This document shows, piece by piece, positions 1 through 7,546 of a stretch of 17,425 nucleotides of DNA. The notes under the pieces were generated by a model, which saw only the letters and a list, made by a program, of their open reading frames with translations, had not been told where the DNA came from and did not search any database. A program made the position numbers and the translations under genes. Each line of letters starts with the position of its first letter. The first letter of the stretch is position 1. The DNA is from Verrucomicrobia bacterium UBA3750. Its GTDB lineage: Bacteria; Verrucomicrobiota; Kiritimatiellia; RFP12; UBA1067. The stretch lies in contig DFGM01000003.1 in assembly GCA_002371755.1 (NCBI GenBank), forward strand, positions 11,652-29,076, in the 5' to 3' direction.

Positions 1-12
1 TCGGCGGGACGC

Positions 13-27
13 CTCGCCCCACCTTTG
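13..27 (-). repeat. Dispersed GC-rich repeat, left copy
   Basis: The 15-mer CTCGCCCCACCTTTG here is the exact reverse complement of 16752-16766. Read on the minus strand, it is followed (towards position 1) by GGCGTCCCGCC-like sequence that resembles the GAGCCGTGCCGCC found beyond the right copy. Both copies lie just downstream of a gene, in the same orientation relative to that gene's transcription. This suggests a 3'-end-associated intergenic repeat family. Whether it is a terminator or a REP-like element cannot be told from two copies. Confidence 0.55.
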
Positions 28-42
28 GGATTGTTTGAGTGG

Positions 43-56
43 ATTAATCGGTTAAT
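43..56. repeat. Short AT-rich inverted repeat
   Basis: ATTAA-TCGG-TTAAT is a 5-bp inverted repeat with a 4-nt spacer, just downstream of the regulator gene on the minus strand. The stem is AT-only and lacks a U-run, so it is a weak terminator candidate at best. Confidence 0.25.
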
Positions 57-59
57 GCC

Positions 60-100
60 AACTCCTAACTCCTAACTCCTAACTCTTAACTTCTAACTCC
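60..100. repeat. AACTCCT heptamer tandem array
   Basis: About six consecutive heptamers are present: AACTCCT three times, then AACTCTT, AACTTCT and a partial AACTCC. On the minus strand the unit is GAGTTAG/AGGAGTT. The array overlaps the 3' end of the regulator gene: its last residues (ELEVKS) and its TAG stop lie inside the repeat. The minus-strand unit produces a stop codon in each of the three frames within three units, so copy-number change would only alter the last few residues of the regulator. Confidence 0.85.
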
Positions 101-1269
101 CTGCGTGGCCGGTTCTTTTCGCGCCATTCGGTCGGGGTGGCGTCAAAGCGGCTTTTGAAAGCCTTGCGGAACGCAATGTCGCTTTTCCAGCCGCAAAAGT
201 TTGCGATCGTATCTATGGCGGTATTGCTTTTTGCGAGATAGCCGCAAGCTGCGGAAAGGCGCCGTTCGATTATCTCGTCGCCGATGGTCTTTCCCGTGGC
301 GGCCTTGAAACGTATTTCCGCCATGCGCCGTGTCACGTCGAAGTCTTTTGCGATTTCACCCGGGGTAATGCCATCGCAGGCGTGGAGGCGTATTTTTTCC
401 AGGGCGGAGTAGACCATGCGATCGTAGATTTTCGCGTGGCAGGAAGAGCCTCGCCGGACGATTTCAAGGGGCGGCACGATTACCGTGCGGCCGGCGGGGG
501 GCTTGTTTCCCATCGCCTCTGCGAGCAGACGCCCGGCCATGAAGCCCAGTTCGTTGAAATCCGGCCGTACGCTTGTGAGCGTGGGCGAACAGTTGTCGCA
601 GATTTCCGGGTCGTCATCCACCGACACGATGCCAACGTCTTCCGGGATCTTTGCTTTAAGCGACCGCGCCGCGGAAATCGCGAGTGCTCCGATGGAATCC
701 ATAACCGCGAAAACGCCGCATGGTTTCGGGATCGACTTCAACGCGACTGCTATCCGCTTCTCCAAAGCGACCGGATTCGCGGCGTCGCGCCCGCGAGGAG
801 ATACGATTGTAAGCGGAATCCCGTGCATTTTCGCCACCATTTCGCATTCCTGGCGTTTGAGGCGCGACCAGGATATCGCTGGATCGTACCATTCCACGAA
901 CATAAGCGCAACCGGATTGGCCGAGAGGAGTTCGGAGAGCGCGAGTTTGGCGATTTTCTTCGAATCGCTCAAAACGCTCGCCGTGGCGCCGGGCATATTG
1001 TCGCTTTCGGGGTTCATTACGACTACAGGCAGGCCCCCGAAATCGACGCCCTCGAACATTTTCGGCGATGACGAGGCGTCTATCACAATGCCGTCAGGCT
1101 CCCAATATTCGAGAATCTGGGTGAAATCCGGTTGCGCCGACTGGGCGTCCACCAGATGAAGACGCCACCCGGAAGCCCGCGCGAACATGCCAAGTCCGTT
1201 GAACTTCTCCCGCCACGTTCCCGCCACGCCGGTCCGGAATACTATGATGTTCTTTTCTTCTTTTGCCAT
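79..1269 (-). CDS. XylR-like AraC-family transcriptional regulator with LacI-type sugar-binding domain
   Basis: 396 aa, close to the roughly 390 aa of E. coli XylR. Residues about 5-275 look like a LacI/periplasmic-binding-protein fold: a first strand IIVFRTG, then IPEDVGIVSVDDDPEICDN and LTSVRPDFNELGFMAG, as in sugar-responsive LacI/XylR sensors. Residues about 285-387 are an AraC-type double helix-turn-helix ending in FCGWKSDIAFRKAFKSRF and ATPTEWR. The start at 1267-1269 was chosen because the binding-domain fold begins right after it, and because a longer in-frame start (1458) would pass through the promoter and into the divergent gene. No Shine-Dalgarno precedes it; a consensus promoter ends 10 nt upstream. 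It probably senses a sugar and controls the divergent operon, possibly itself too. The fold assignment is firm; the ligand is unknown. Confidence 0.92.
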   Translation of the reverse strand: MAKEEKNIIVFRTGVAGTWREKFNGLGMFARASGWRLHLVDAQSAQPDFTQILEYWEPDGIVIDASSSPKMFEGVDFGGLPVVVMNPESDNMPGATASVLSDSKKIAKLALSELLSANPVALMFVEWYDPAISWSRLKRQECEMVAKMHGIPLTIVSPRGRDAANPVALEKRIAVALKSIPKPCGVFAVMDSIGALAISAARSLKAKIPEDVGIVSVDDDPEICDNCSPTLTSVRPDFNELGFMAGRLLAEAMGNKPPAGRTVIVPPLEIVRRGSSCHAKIYDRMVYSALEKIRLHACDGITPGEIAKDFDVTRRMAEIRFKAATGKTIGDEIIERRLSAACGYLAKSNTAIDTIANFCGWKSDIAFRKAFKSRFDATPTEWREKNRPRRELEVKS

Positions 1270-1279
1270 ACGGCGGGAG

Positions 1280-1308
1280 ATTATACTATATTTCGCATTG
1301 GTTATCAA
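1280..1308 (-). promoter_or_regulatory. Sigma-70-type promoter of the XylR-like regulator
   Basis: On the minus strand: TTGATA (1303-1308), a 17-nt spacer, then a perfect TATAAT (1280-1285). Only 10 nt separate the -10 box from the ATG at 1269. Transcription would therefore start within about 0-5 nt of the start codon, leaving no room for a ribosome-binding site. A leaderless or nearly leaderless mRNA is the direct inference. Confidence 0.75.
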
Positions 1309-1361
1309 TAGCCTTTCGTATAACAGTTCTTTTTTGTATTTCCCTTTATTTCCAATTGGTA

Positions 1362-1391
1362 TTGCAGCGAGACTCTGTTTTTTGGTAAAAT
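1362..1391 (+). promoter_or_regulatory. Putative operon promoter (extended -10)
   Basis: TTGCAG (1362-1367), 18 nt, then TAAAAT (1386-1391), preceded by TG at 1383-1384 (TGnTAAAAT, an extended -10). This predicts a leader of about 65 nt before the beta-galactosidase start at 1464. The -35 is poor (3 of 6), which fits an activator-dependent promoter. Nearby sequence that could serve as an operator includes the palindrome CCAATTGG (1352-1359) and the similar ATTGGTTAT (from 1297) and ATTGGTATT (from 1355). No operator is proven by sequence alone. Confidence 0.5.
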
Positions 1392-1447
1392 ATGGGCATA
1401 AGATACAGCAAGATGAACGCGGGGCATCCACAGATAGACGCGATAAC

Positions 1448-1454
1448 GGAGAAG
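1448..1454 (+). promoter_or_regulatory. Ribosome-binding site fixing the beta-galactosidase start
   Basis: GGAGAAG lies 9 nt before the ATG at 1464. Earlier in-frame ATGs (1392, 1413) lack such a site, and 1392 would overlap the predicted -10 box. The start at 1464 also begins a clean signal peptide. Confidence 0.75.
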
Positions 1455-1463
1455 ACATGCATC

Positions 1464-4400
1464 ATGGCGAAGTGTTTTGCCTTCGTCTTTGCCGCTTTTG
1501 CGGTTTTCCCCGGGGTGCACGCGCGACCTGTCACCCCGGAGAAACTCGATTTCGGACCTTACGAACTGGCAAATCCCGGGCGCGAGGCGCGTATCAAGCT
1601 CGGTCCCGACGAGCCGCAAGAGGTGAAAGCGGCCGTTGCGGCCTTGGCCGGGGAAGTGGAGGAAAAGAGCGGGGTGAAGCTCGCCTACTCCACATATTCC
1701 TCTCCTGCCGGCGGCGACCTGTTCGTCTCTACGCAGCCATGGGCCGCCAAAGGCGCATGGTTCGTCAAGTTGAAGAACAACATACTTGCGATACACGGCA
1801 GCGACTTCGAGGGAACAAGAAACGCGGTAGAGGCGTTCAGGGCGAAATACGTCACTCCCGCAAAGACGGCTTCGGATCTCGCCTGGGACGAGATAGACAT
1901 GAAGGAAGGTTTGCAGCCGGACGACGTTTTCGACGAGGAGCTTGCGCGTGTTGCGGCGCTTCGCAAGGGCAACCGGGACTGGGAGAACGAGTGCGTCACC
2001 GAAATCAACCGCCGCCCAGCCCGTGCCGAAGGCTTCCCGCTCGCCAGCGTGAAGGACGCGCTGGTTGAAGGCGAGCCGGCCACACCGTTCCTCAAATCGC
2101 TCGACGGCAGGTGGAAGTTTTGCTGGAACGGCTCCCCGCGCGACAGGCCGGTCGGCTTCTTCAGCGCTTCTTTCGACGACTCGGACTGGCTGGAAATCGA
2201 CGTGCCGTCCTGCGTGGAAATGAAAGGGTTCGGCTCGCCGGGCTACGTGAACATCATCTACCCCCACAAGAACGACCCGCCATTCATCGGCGACGACTAC
2301 AATCCCGTATCCAGCTACAGGACACGCTTTACCGTGCCCGGGGAATGGGACGGCAGGCGCGTGATTTTGCGTTTCAACGGCGTATACAGCGCGTTCTACG
2401 TCTGGGTGAACGGCAAGATGGCCGGTTACGCCGAGGATAGCTGCCTGCCTTCGGAGTTCGACATAACCGGCCTTGTCGACCGCACTCCGGGAGCCGAAAA
2501 CGTACTTGCCGTGGAAGTATACCGCTGGTCCGACGGCAGCTACCTGGAAGACCAGGACTTTATCCGGTTTTCCGGCATATACAGAGGGGTGTCCATCTGG
2601 GCGGAGCCGGACGAGCCGATCCGCGACTGGTTCGTGACGACGGATCTTGCCGACGACCATTCTTTCGCCGATGTGCGCGTGAAGGTGAAGTGTGCGCGCC
2701 CTGTCACGGCGTCGCTGTACGATGCGGCTTTCGCGAAAGTCGGGGATTTCGTTCCGGGCGGCGACGGAGGGGAGCTTGTGTTGCGCGTCGACGAGCCCCG
2801 CCTATGGTCGGCGGAATCCCCTTACCTTTATACGCTTGTGCTGAACGCGGGCGACGACACGAGGACGTGCAAGGTTGGCGTGAAAAGCGTATGGCTCGCG
2901 GAAAACGGCGAGATATTCATAAACGGCAAGCCGGTAAAGTTCCGCGGCGTGAACAGGCACGACGCCTCTCCGGAAAACGGACGCGCCGTGACCCGCGACG
3001 AGATGGAGACAGACGTCAGGCTGATGAAACAGGGCAACTTCGACACGTTGCGCACGGCCCATTATCCCAACGACCCGTATATGTACGGACTTTGCGACAG
3101 ATACGGCCTTTACGTGCAATGCGAGGCCAACATCGAATCCCATGGCTCGTACTACGGCGTCAAATCGCTAGCCTATCCGCCTTCGTGGGCGAAAGCGCAA
3201 ATCGAGCGCTGCACCCGCATGGTGGAGTTCTACAAGAACCATCCTTCCATATTCATGTGGTCGCTCGGCAACGAGGCGGGCACGGGCCACAACTTCGAAC
3301 TTGCGCACAAGGCCATGCTCGCCATCGACTCTACGCGGCTCTACATGAACCGCAACGACAACGAGAATTTCGCCATCCACGGCCACGGCTACCTGACTCT
3401 CGCGGAAACGGCGCGGCTTGCAAAATGGTGCCCGTACCACATGAGCGAATATGCCCACGCGATGGGCAACTCGCTCGGCAATTTCCGGGAATACTGGGAC
3501 GTGTTCCGTGCGTATCCTTCGCTTTCGGGCGGATGCGTCTGGGATTGGTTCGACCAGACCGTCAAGATGGAAACCGACCGCATCGGCCCCGACGGCAAGC
3601 GCATTTGCTACTGGGGATACGGCGCGGATTGGGACGAGCGGCCCAACGACGCCAACTTCTGCGTGAACGGCATAATCGGCCCGGAGCGCAAATTCTCCGC
3701 GAAACTCGCGGAAGCCGCGCACGTGCAGCAACCGCTGGAAGTGGAGTGCAAAGACGCGTCCGGCGGCGAGGCGACGCTGATAAACCGCTCCGCCTTCACG
3801 TTCGCGGACGAGTATCGCGGCGAATGGGCGTTTTTCGAGGATGGTTTTCGCACGGACGGCGGCACGCTGGAGGTGCCGCATCTCGCGCCGCTGGAAAGCC
3901 GCCCGCTTGTCCTGCCGAAGCCGCGGAAAGTCACGCCTGGCGCCGAATGCTTCTATCGCGTATCGTTCCATCTGAAGGAGCCGGCATTGTGGGCGCCCAA
4001 AGGTTATGAGGTGGCGCACAACCAGTTGCCGTTTTCGGCGCACTCCCTGGAAACGAACGGTTCGCCGGCGTCATGCGCGACTTCCGCAAACGCGTTCCCT
4101 CCAGCGGTCGTCACCGGGCGGGAAGGGGAGATATTCATCGAAGCGGGCGCGACGAAGGCCGTGTTCTCGCGCGATACGGGAACTCTTTCGCGTCTCGAGA
4201 TGAACGGCAAGACGATCATTGGCGACGAAGAGGGCATATGCCGCGGACCTCGCCTCACATGCCGCAGAGCGTTCGTCGATAACGATACCTCTGTCCGCAA
4301 GTCGTTCATTTCGTCGGGACTGACGCAGCTCAGGTACCATCCGCATCAGGCTACGGTCGCGATTCTTTCCGACGGGTCGGCCCAAATCGGCTGCAGGACG

Positions 4401-5129
4401 GATGTCACGGGTTCAAAGAGTGCCGGATTTTCGCATGAGACGCGTTGGCTGTTCCGTCCCGACGGTCGTGTGGATATGGAGAATGTCTCTGTCCCGCATG
4501 GCGACATGCCCCAGCTGCCGCGGCTGGGACTTTCCATGATTCTCGATCCATCGCTCGAGAACATGAGATATTATGGACGCGGTCCTTGGGAAAATTATGT
4601 AGACCGCTCGTCGGCAAGCGACATAGCGTATTGGGAATCGACCGTAACGGAGCAGTATGTGGAATATGCCCGTCCCCAGGACAACGGCTACAAGACGGAC
4701 GTGCGCTGGGCCGCTTTCCTCGATGGCGATGGAGATGGCGTCCTTTGCAAAGCCTCCGTGCCGATGTGCGTGCAGGCGCTCCATTATTCCGTGGACGAAC
4801 TCGATTTGCAGCGGCATCGCGGCTCCGGCTCGTGGAGCGACAATTCCAAGGAGCGTTTCTACGCCCCCATGTTCCCGAGAAAAGAAATCATGCTGAACCT
4901 GGATATCCGGCAGCTGGGGCTCGGAAATGCGAGTTGCGGCCCCGGCGTGCTGGAAAAGTACAGATTCCCGAACAGGCGGGAAGCGTGGACGGTTTCTTTC
5001 ATCCCCGTAAGCGGTGCGGATGGCGGAACTCTGCGTTCTGCCGCCGCCATGGTTCTCCAGCGGACAAAGCCGGAGGAAGTGAAGGAGAAGGGATTGCAGA
5101 ACGGCGAAATGGGGTTCGATGGCGGTTGA
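1464..5129 (+). CDS. lacZ: Exported GH2 beta-galactosidase (LacZ-like) with N-terminal accessory domain
   Basis: 1221 aa, about 200 longer than E. coli LacZ. Residues 1-20 are a signal peptide (AK, then a hydrophobic core, VHA before RP), so the enzyme is exported. Residues about 22-130 form an extra alpha/beta domain resembling the GH20b domain of hexosaminidases (GAWFVKLKNNILAIHGSD, GTRNAVEAF). The LacZ-like part starts near residue 172 (DWENECVTEINRRPAR) and includes VNGKMAGYAEDSCLPSEFDI, GVNRHDASPENGR, CDRYGLYVQCEANIESHG, the acid/base E604 in WSLGNEAGTG and the nucleophile E662 in SEYAHAMGNS. The C-terminal beta-galactosidase small-chain-like domain contains YYGRGPWENYVDR and DNGYKTDVRWAAF. 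All catalytic motifs are present. It hydrolyses terminal beta-galactosides outside the cytoplasm. It is the first operon gene, 45 nt before the symporter. Specificity for beta-galactosides is a family inference; other GH2 specificities are possible. Confidence 0.93.
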   Translation: MAKCFAFVFAAFAVFPGVHARPVTPEKLDFGPYELANPGREARIKLGPDEPQEVKAAVAALAGEVEEKSGVKLAYSTYSSPAGGDLFVSTQPWAAKGAWFVKLKNNILAIHGSDFEGTRNAVEAFRAKYVTPAKTASDLAWDEIDMKEGLQPDDVFDEELARVAALRKGNRDWENECVTEINRRPARAEGFPLASVKDALVEGEPATPFLKSLDGRWKFCWNGSPRDRPVGFFSASFDDSDWLEIDVPSCVEMKGFGSPGYVNIIYPHKNDPPFIGDDYNPVSSYRTRFTVPGEWDGRRVILRFNGVYSAFYVWVNGKMAGYAEDSCLPSEFDITGLVDRTPGAENVLAVEVYRWSDGSYLEDQDFIRFSGIYRGVSIWAEPDEPIRDWFVTTDLADDHSFADVRVKVKCARPVTASLYDAAFAKVGDFVPGGDGGELVLRVDEPRLWSAESPYLYTLVLNAGDDTRTCKVGVKSVWLAENGEIFINGKPVKFRGVNRHDASPENGRAVTRDEMETDVRLMKQGNFDTLRTAHYPNDPYMYGLCDRYGLYVQCEANIESHGSYYGVKSLAYPPSWAKAQIERCTRMVEFYKNHPSIFMWSLGNEAGTGHNFELAHKAMLAIDSTRLYMNRNDNENFAIHGHGYLTLAETARLAKWCPYHMSEYAHAMGNSLGNFREYWDVFRAYPSLSGGCVWDWFDQTVKMETDRIGPDGKRICYWGYGADWDERPNDANFCVNGIIGPERKFSAKLAEAAHVQQPLEVECKDASGGEATLINRSAFTFADEYRGEWAFFEDGFRTDGGTLEVPHLAPLESRPLVLPKPRKVTPGAECFYRVSFHLKEPALWAPKGYEVAHNQLPFSAHSLETNGSPASCATSANAFPPAVVTGREGEIFIEAGATKAVFSRDTGTLSRLEMNGKTIIGDEEGICRGPRLTCRRAFVDNDTSVRKSFISSGLTQLRYHPHQATVAILSDGSAQIGCRTDVTGSKSAGFSHETRWLFRPDGRVDMENVSVPHGDMPQLPRLGLSMILDPSLENMRYYGRGPWENYVDRSSASDIAYWESTVTEQYVEYARPQDNGYKTDVRWAAFLDGDGDGVLCKASVPMCVQALHYSVDELDLQRHRGSGSWSDNSKERFYAPMFPRKEIMLNLDIRQLGLGNASCGPGVLEKYRFPNRREAWTVSFIPVSGADGGTLRSAAAMVLQRTKPEEVKEKGLQNGEMGFDGG

Positions 5130-5160
5130 AAAGACGGCCGGACAAACTTTCACAGCCATG

Positions 5161-5166
5161 AGGAGG
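5161..5166 (+). promoter_or_regulatory. Strong Shine-Dalgarno of the symporter gene
   Basis: A perfect AGGAGG sits 8 nt upstream of ATG 5175 in the 45-nt gap after the beta-galactosidase gene. It is the strongest ribosome-binding site seen in the window. Confidence 0.8.
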
Positions 5167-5174
5167 GAAAGGAT

Positions 5175-6812
5175 ATGAAGTTCAACAGTCTCGATTTTGT
5201 CATGATCGGCGCGTTTTTCGCGATACTTCTTGCGATTCCCGCCATAGCGGCGTTGAAGACCCGTGCCAAGCGGGGGGCGGAGTATTTCAAGGGCGCGAAC
5301 TCGATGCCTTGGTGGCTTATCGGCATCTCCATGGTGGCGGCGACGACCTCTACCGGCTCTGCAAATCTTTTCACCGAGATCATCCGGCGGGACGGTCTTT
5401 CCGGCAATTGGGTCTGGTGGGCGTTTCTTTTGACGGGGCTGTTGACCGTATTCGTCTACTCGAAGCTGTGGGTGCGCTCCGGCGCGGCGACGGATATATC
5501 GTTCTACGAGCTCAGGTATTCGGGCAGGCCGGCTGCGTTCTTGCGCGCTTTCCGCGCGGTATATCTCGGTGTCATCTACAATCTCGTCGTGATGGCGATG
5601 GTGCTGCTCGGCGGCTTGAAGATCGGAACTGTCGTATTCGGTGTTTCCGCCTCGACTGTCCTCGCCGTCACGGCGGCGGCATCCCTCGTCTATTCATGTC
5701 TTAGCGGCATACGCGGCACCATCTATACCGATTTCTTCCTCTTTGCCGTGGTGATGATAGGCGCATTCGCCGTGATGTACTATGGCGTGAACCACCCGGC
5801 GGTGGGTGGATGGACGGCTATGATGTCCAATCCCGCAGTGCAGGCGAAGACGGCGTTTCTGCCGGATTTCACCAACACCGACGCCGCGATTGCCGTATTC
5901 ATAATTCCCGTCGCCGTTCAGTGGTGGAATGTATGGTATTCGGGCTCCGAGCCTGGCGGCGGGGGATACATCGTACAGCGTATCATGACGGCGAAGACGC
6001 CGGGCCACGCCTTGGGAGGCACGCTTTTCTTCAATGTCATCAACTACGCGCTGCGTCCCTGGCCGTGGTACATAGCGGCATTCGCCTCCATCCTCATCTT
6101 CCCGGATCTCGCCTCCATACGCGCGGCTTTCCCTGGCGTGGATCCGGCGCTTGTCGGTGACGATATGGCGTATGCGGCCCTTATCTCGTGTGTGCCAAAC
6201 GGCTGGGTCGGGGTGGTTGCGGCATCTTTGATGGGTGCTCTCTTTTCCACCATCGCAGCCCATCTTTCCATGGGCGCGAACTATGTCGCCAACGACGTCT
6301 GGAAGCGTTTCGTGCGCAAAGACGCGTCAGAGCGCGAGATGATATGGGTCGCGCGCGCCTCGTCTGTCATTCTCATGGTGGCGGGATGCGTTCTTGCTCC
6401 GCTAATCGAAAGCGCGAAATCCGGTTTCGACCTGATGGTGCAGGTTGGCGCCGGCACGGGGCTTGTCTTCCTCTTGAGGTGGTTCTGGATGCGGATCAAC
6501 GCCTGGACGGAAATCGTGGCGATGACCGTATCCGTCGTTTGCGCGATCTTCTTCCAGCTCGTGTGGCCGCATCTTTCGGCGACGCCGCTCCTCTTCTGGC
6601 AGAAACTCCTCTTGACCATTCTCGTGACGACTGCCGGCTGGGTAGCCGCAACCTTTCTTACGAAGCCGGAGAAGCCGGAGACGATTGCCGCCTTCAAGGC
6701 GCTGGTCCGGGCCGGGGGGCGGGATGTGGGCATGGGGGTCTTGAAGATGTTTATCGCCTCCGTCGCAATCTTCGCTTTCATGGCGCTCGTCGCCAAACTG
6801 ATTTGCGGGTGA
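5175..6812 (+). CDS. Sodium:solute symporter (SSS/SLC5 family), probable sugar importer
   Basis: 545 aa with about 13-14 hydrophobic segments, as usual for SSS (SGLT-like) transporters. The first helix is DFVMIGAFFAILLAI, followed by the cytoplasmic GAEYFKGANSMPWW typical after TM1. The family signature appears as SGIRGTIYTDFFLFAVVMIG near residues 177-196. S358-T359 in GALFSTIAAHLSMGANYVANDVW match the position of the Na2-site Ser pair of vSGLT, supporting sodium coupling. It acts in the inner membrane. Its place between an exported glycosidase and the intracellular sugar-catabolic enzymes indicates it imports the released hexose or an aldonate. The substrate cannot be read from sequence. 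Confidence 0.93.
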   Translation: MKFNSLDFVMIGAFFAILLAIPAIAALKTRAKRGAEYFKGANSMPWWLIGISMVAATTSTGSANLFTEIIRRDGLSGNWVWWAFLLTGLLTVFVYSKLWVRSGAATDISFYELRYSGRPAAFLRAFRAVYLGVIYNLVVMAMVLLGGLKIGTVVFGVSASTVLAVTAAASLVYSCLSGIRGTIYTDFFLFAVVMIGAFAVMYYGVNHPAVGGWTAMMSNPAVQAKTAFLPDFTNTDAAIAVFIIPVAVQWWNVWYSGSEPGGGGYIVQRIMTAKTPGHALGGTLFFNVINYALRPWPWYIAAFASILIFPDLASIRAAFPGVDPALVGDDMAYAALISCVPNGWVGVVAASLMGALFSTIAAHLSMGANYVANDVWKRFVRKDASEREMIWVARASSVILMVAGCVLAPLIESAKSGFDLMVQVGAGTGLVFLLRWFWMRINAWTEIVAMTVSVVCAIFFQLVWPHLSATPLLFWQKLLLTILVTTAGWVAATFLTKPEKPETIAAFKALVRAGGRDVGMGVLKMFIASVAIFAFMALVAKLICG

Positions 6813-6883
6813 CAGTCCGGAGACCGGGGATTCGTTGCATCGCAGAACGGAATCAAGTCAAACGGGCATGCGTTTTGGAAAGG

Positions 6884-7546
6884 ATGGATGATACCGTGAA
6901 AGAAGACATAGAAAGAATAGTGCGAGATACGCGGATAATCGCAATAATCCGCGGCTTCGGCGTGGATACGTGCCTGAGGCTCGCCGAAGCCTACGCGAAG
7001 GGCGGAATCAGGCTCGTCGAGGTGACGTTCGCGCAGAAGTCGCCTGAGACGTGGAAAGATACGGCTTCCGCAATCAAGGCGATCAGGGAGCGTTTCGGCG
7101 GCGAGGTGCGTGCCGGTGCCGGCACCGTCCTTGCCGAAGAGCAGCTTTCCATGTGCGAGCAGGCTGGCGGCGAATACATGATTACGCCGAACGTGAAGCC
7201 GGCTCTCGTCCGCGAGTGCGTCCGTCGCGGTCTGGTCGCCATGCCGGGCGCACTCACGCCTTCAGAGGCGGTGGACGCGTGGGAGGCTGGAGCTTCGTTC
7301 GTGAAAATATTCCCCGCCGGTTCGCTCGGCCCAGGCTATGTGAAGGCGATACGCGCACCATTGGCGCATATCCCGTTCCTTGCCGTAGGTGGCGTAGGAC
7401 CGGATAATATCGCCGATTTCATGCGTGCAGGATGCGCAGGAGCGGGCGTCGGCGGCAATTTGACCAACAAGGAATGGATCGCCGCAGGCGAATGGGATAG
7501 GATTGCAGACGTCGCGCGGCAACTTGTGGAAAGGAGCAGACAATGA
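6884..7546 (+). CDS. eda: KDPG/KHG-type aldolase (2-dehydro-3-deoxy-6-phosphogluconate or -galactonate aldolase)
   Basis: 220 aa, standard size for this class I aldolase (TIM barrel). It splits KDPG or KDPGal to pyruvate and glyceraldehyde 3-phosphate. Visible: IIAIIRG at the N-terminus, E46 in VEVTF (matching the catalytic Glu of E. coli Eda), GAGTVL, ITPNVKP, MPGALTPSEA, the Schiff-base K141 in FVKIFPA, and the phosphate-binding VGGVGPDN and GVGGNL. The Arg that follows the catalytic Glu in E. coli Eda (EVTLR) is Ala here (EVTFA). ATG 6884 was chosen, although GGAAAGG directly abuts it; a GTG at 6896 is an alternative start. The stop overlaps the next start by 4 nt (ATGA), coupling it to the KDG kinase. 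Epimer specificity is undetermined. Confidence 0.93.
   Translation: MDDTVKEDIERIVRDTRIIAIIRGFGVDTCLRLAEAYAKGGIRLVEVTFAQKSPETWKDTASAIKAIRERFGGEVRAGAGTVLAEEQLSMCEQAGGEYMITPNVKPALVRECVRRGLVAMPGALTPSEAVDAWEAGASFVKIFPAGSLGPGYVKAIRAPLAHIPFLAVGGVGPDNIADFMRAGCAGAGVGGNLTNKEWIAAGEWDRIADVARQLVERSRQ

Noticed and set aside
60..100. CRISPR-like or telomere-like array
   Set aside because: Seven-base units without spacers are a simple tandem repeat, not a CRISPR array, and nothing suggests a linear replicon end.
1270..1458. 63-residue N-terminal extension of the XylR-like regulator
   Set aside because: It would read through a consensus promoter and overlap the divergent gene. The extension has no similarity to XylR-type proteins, whose fold begins right at the ATG at 1269.
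1305..2660. 451-codon minus-strand open frame over the start of the beta-galactosidase gene
   Set aside because: It runs antisense to conserved LacZ-like motifs, shows no family motif, and spans the divergent promoter region.
6813..6883. Terminator between the symporter and aldolase genes
   Set aside because: Only a 4-bp CCGG/CCGG pairing is visible, with no T-run, so it does not look like a transcription stop.
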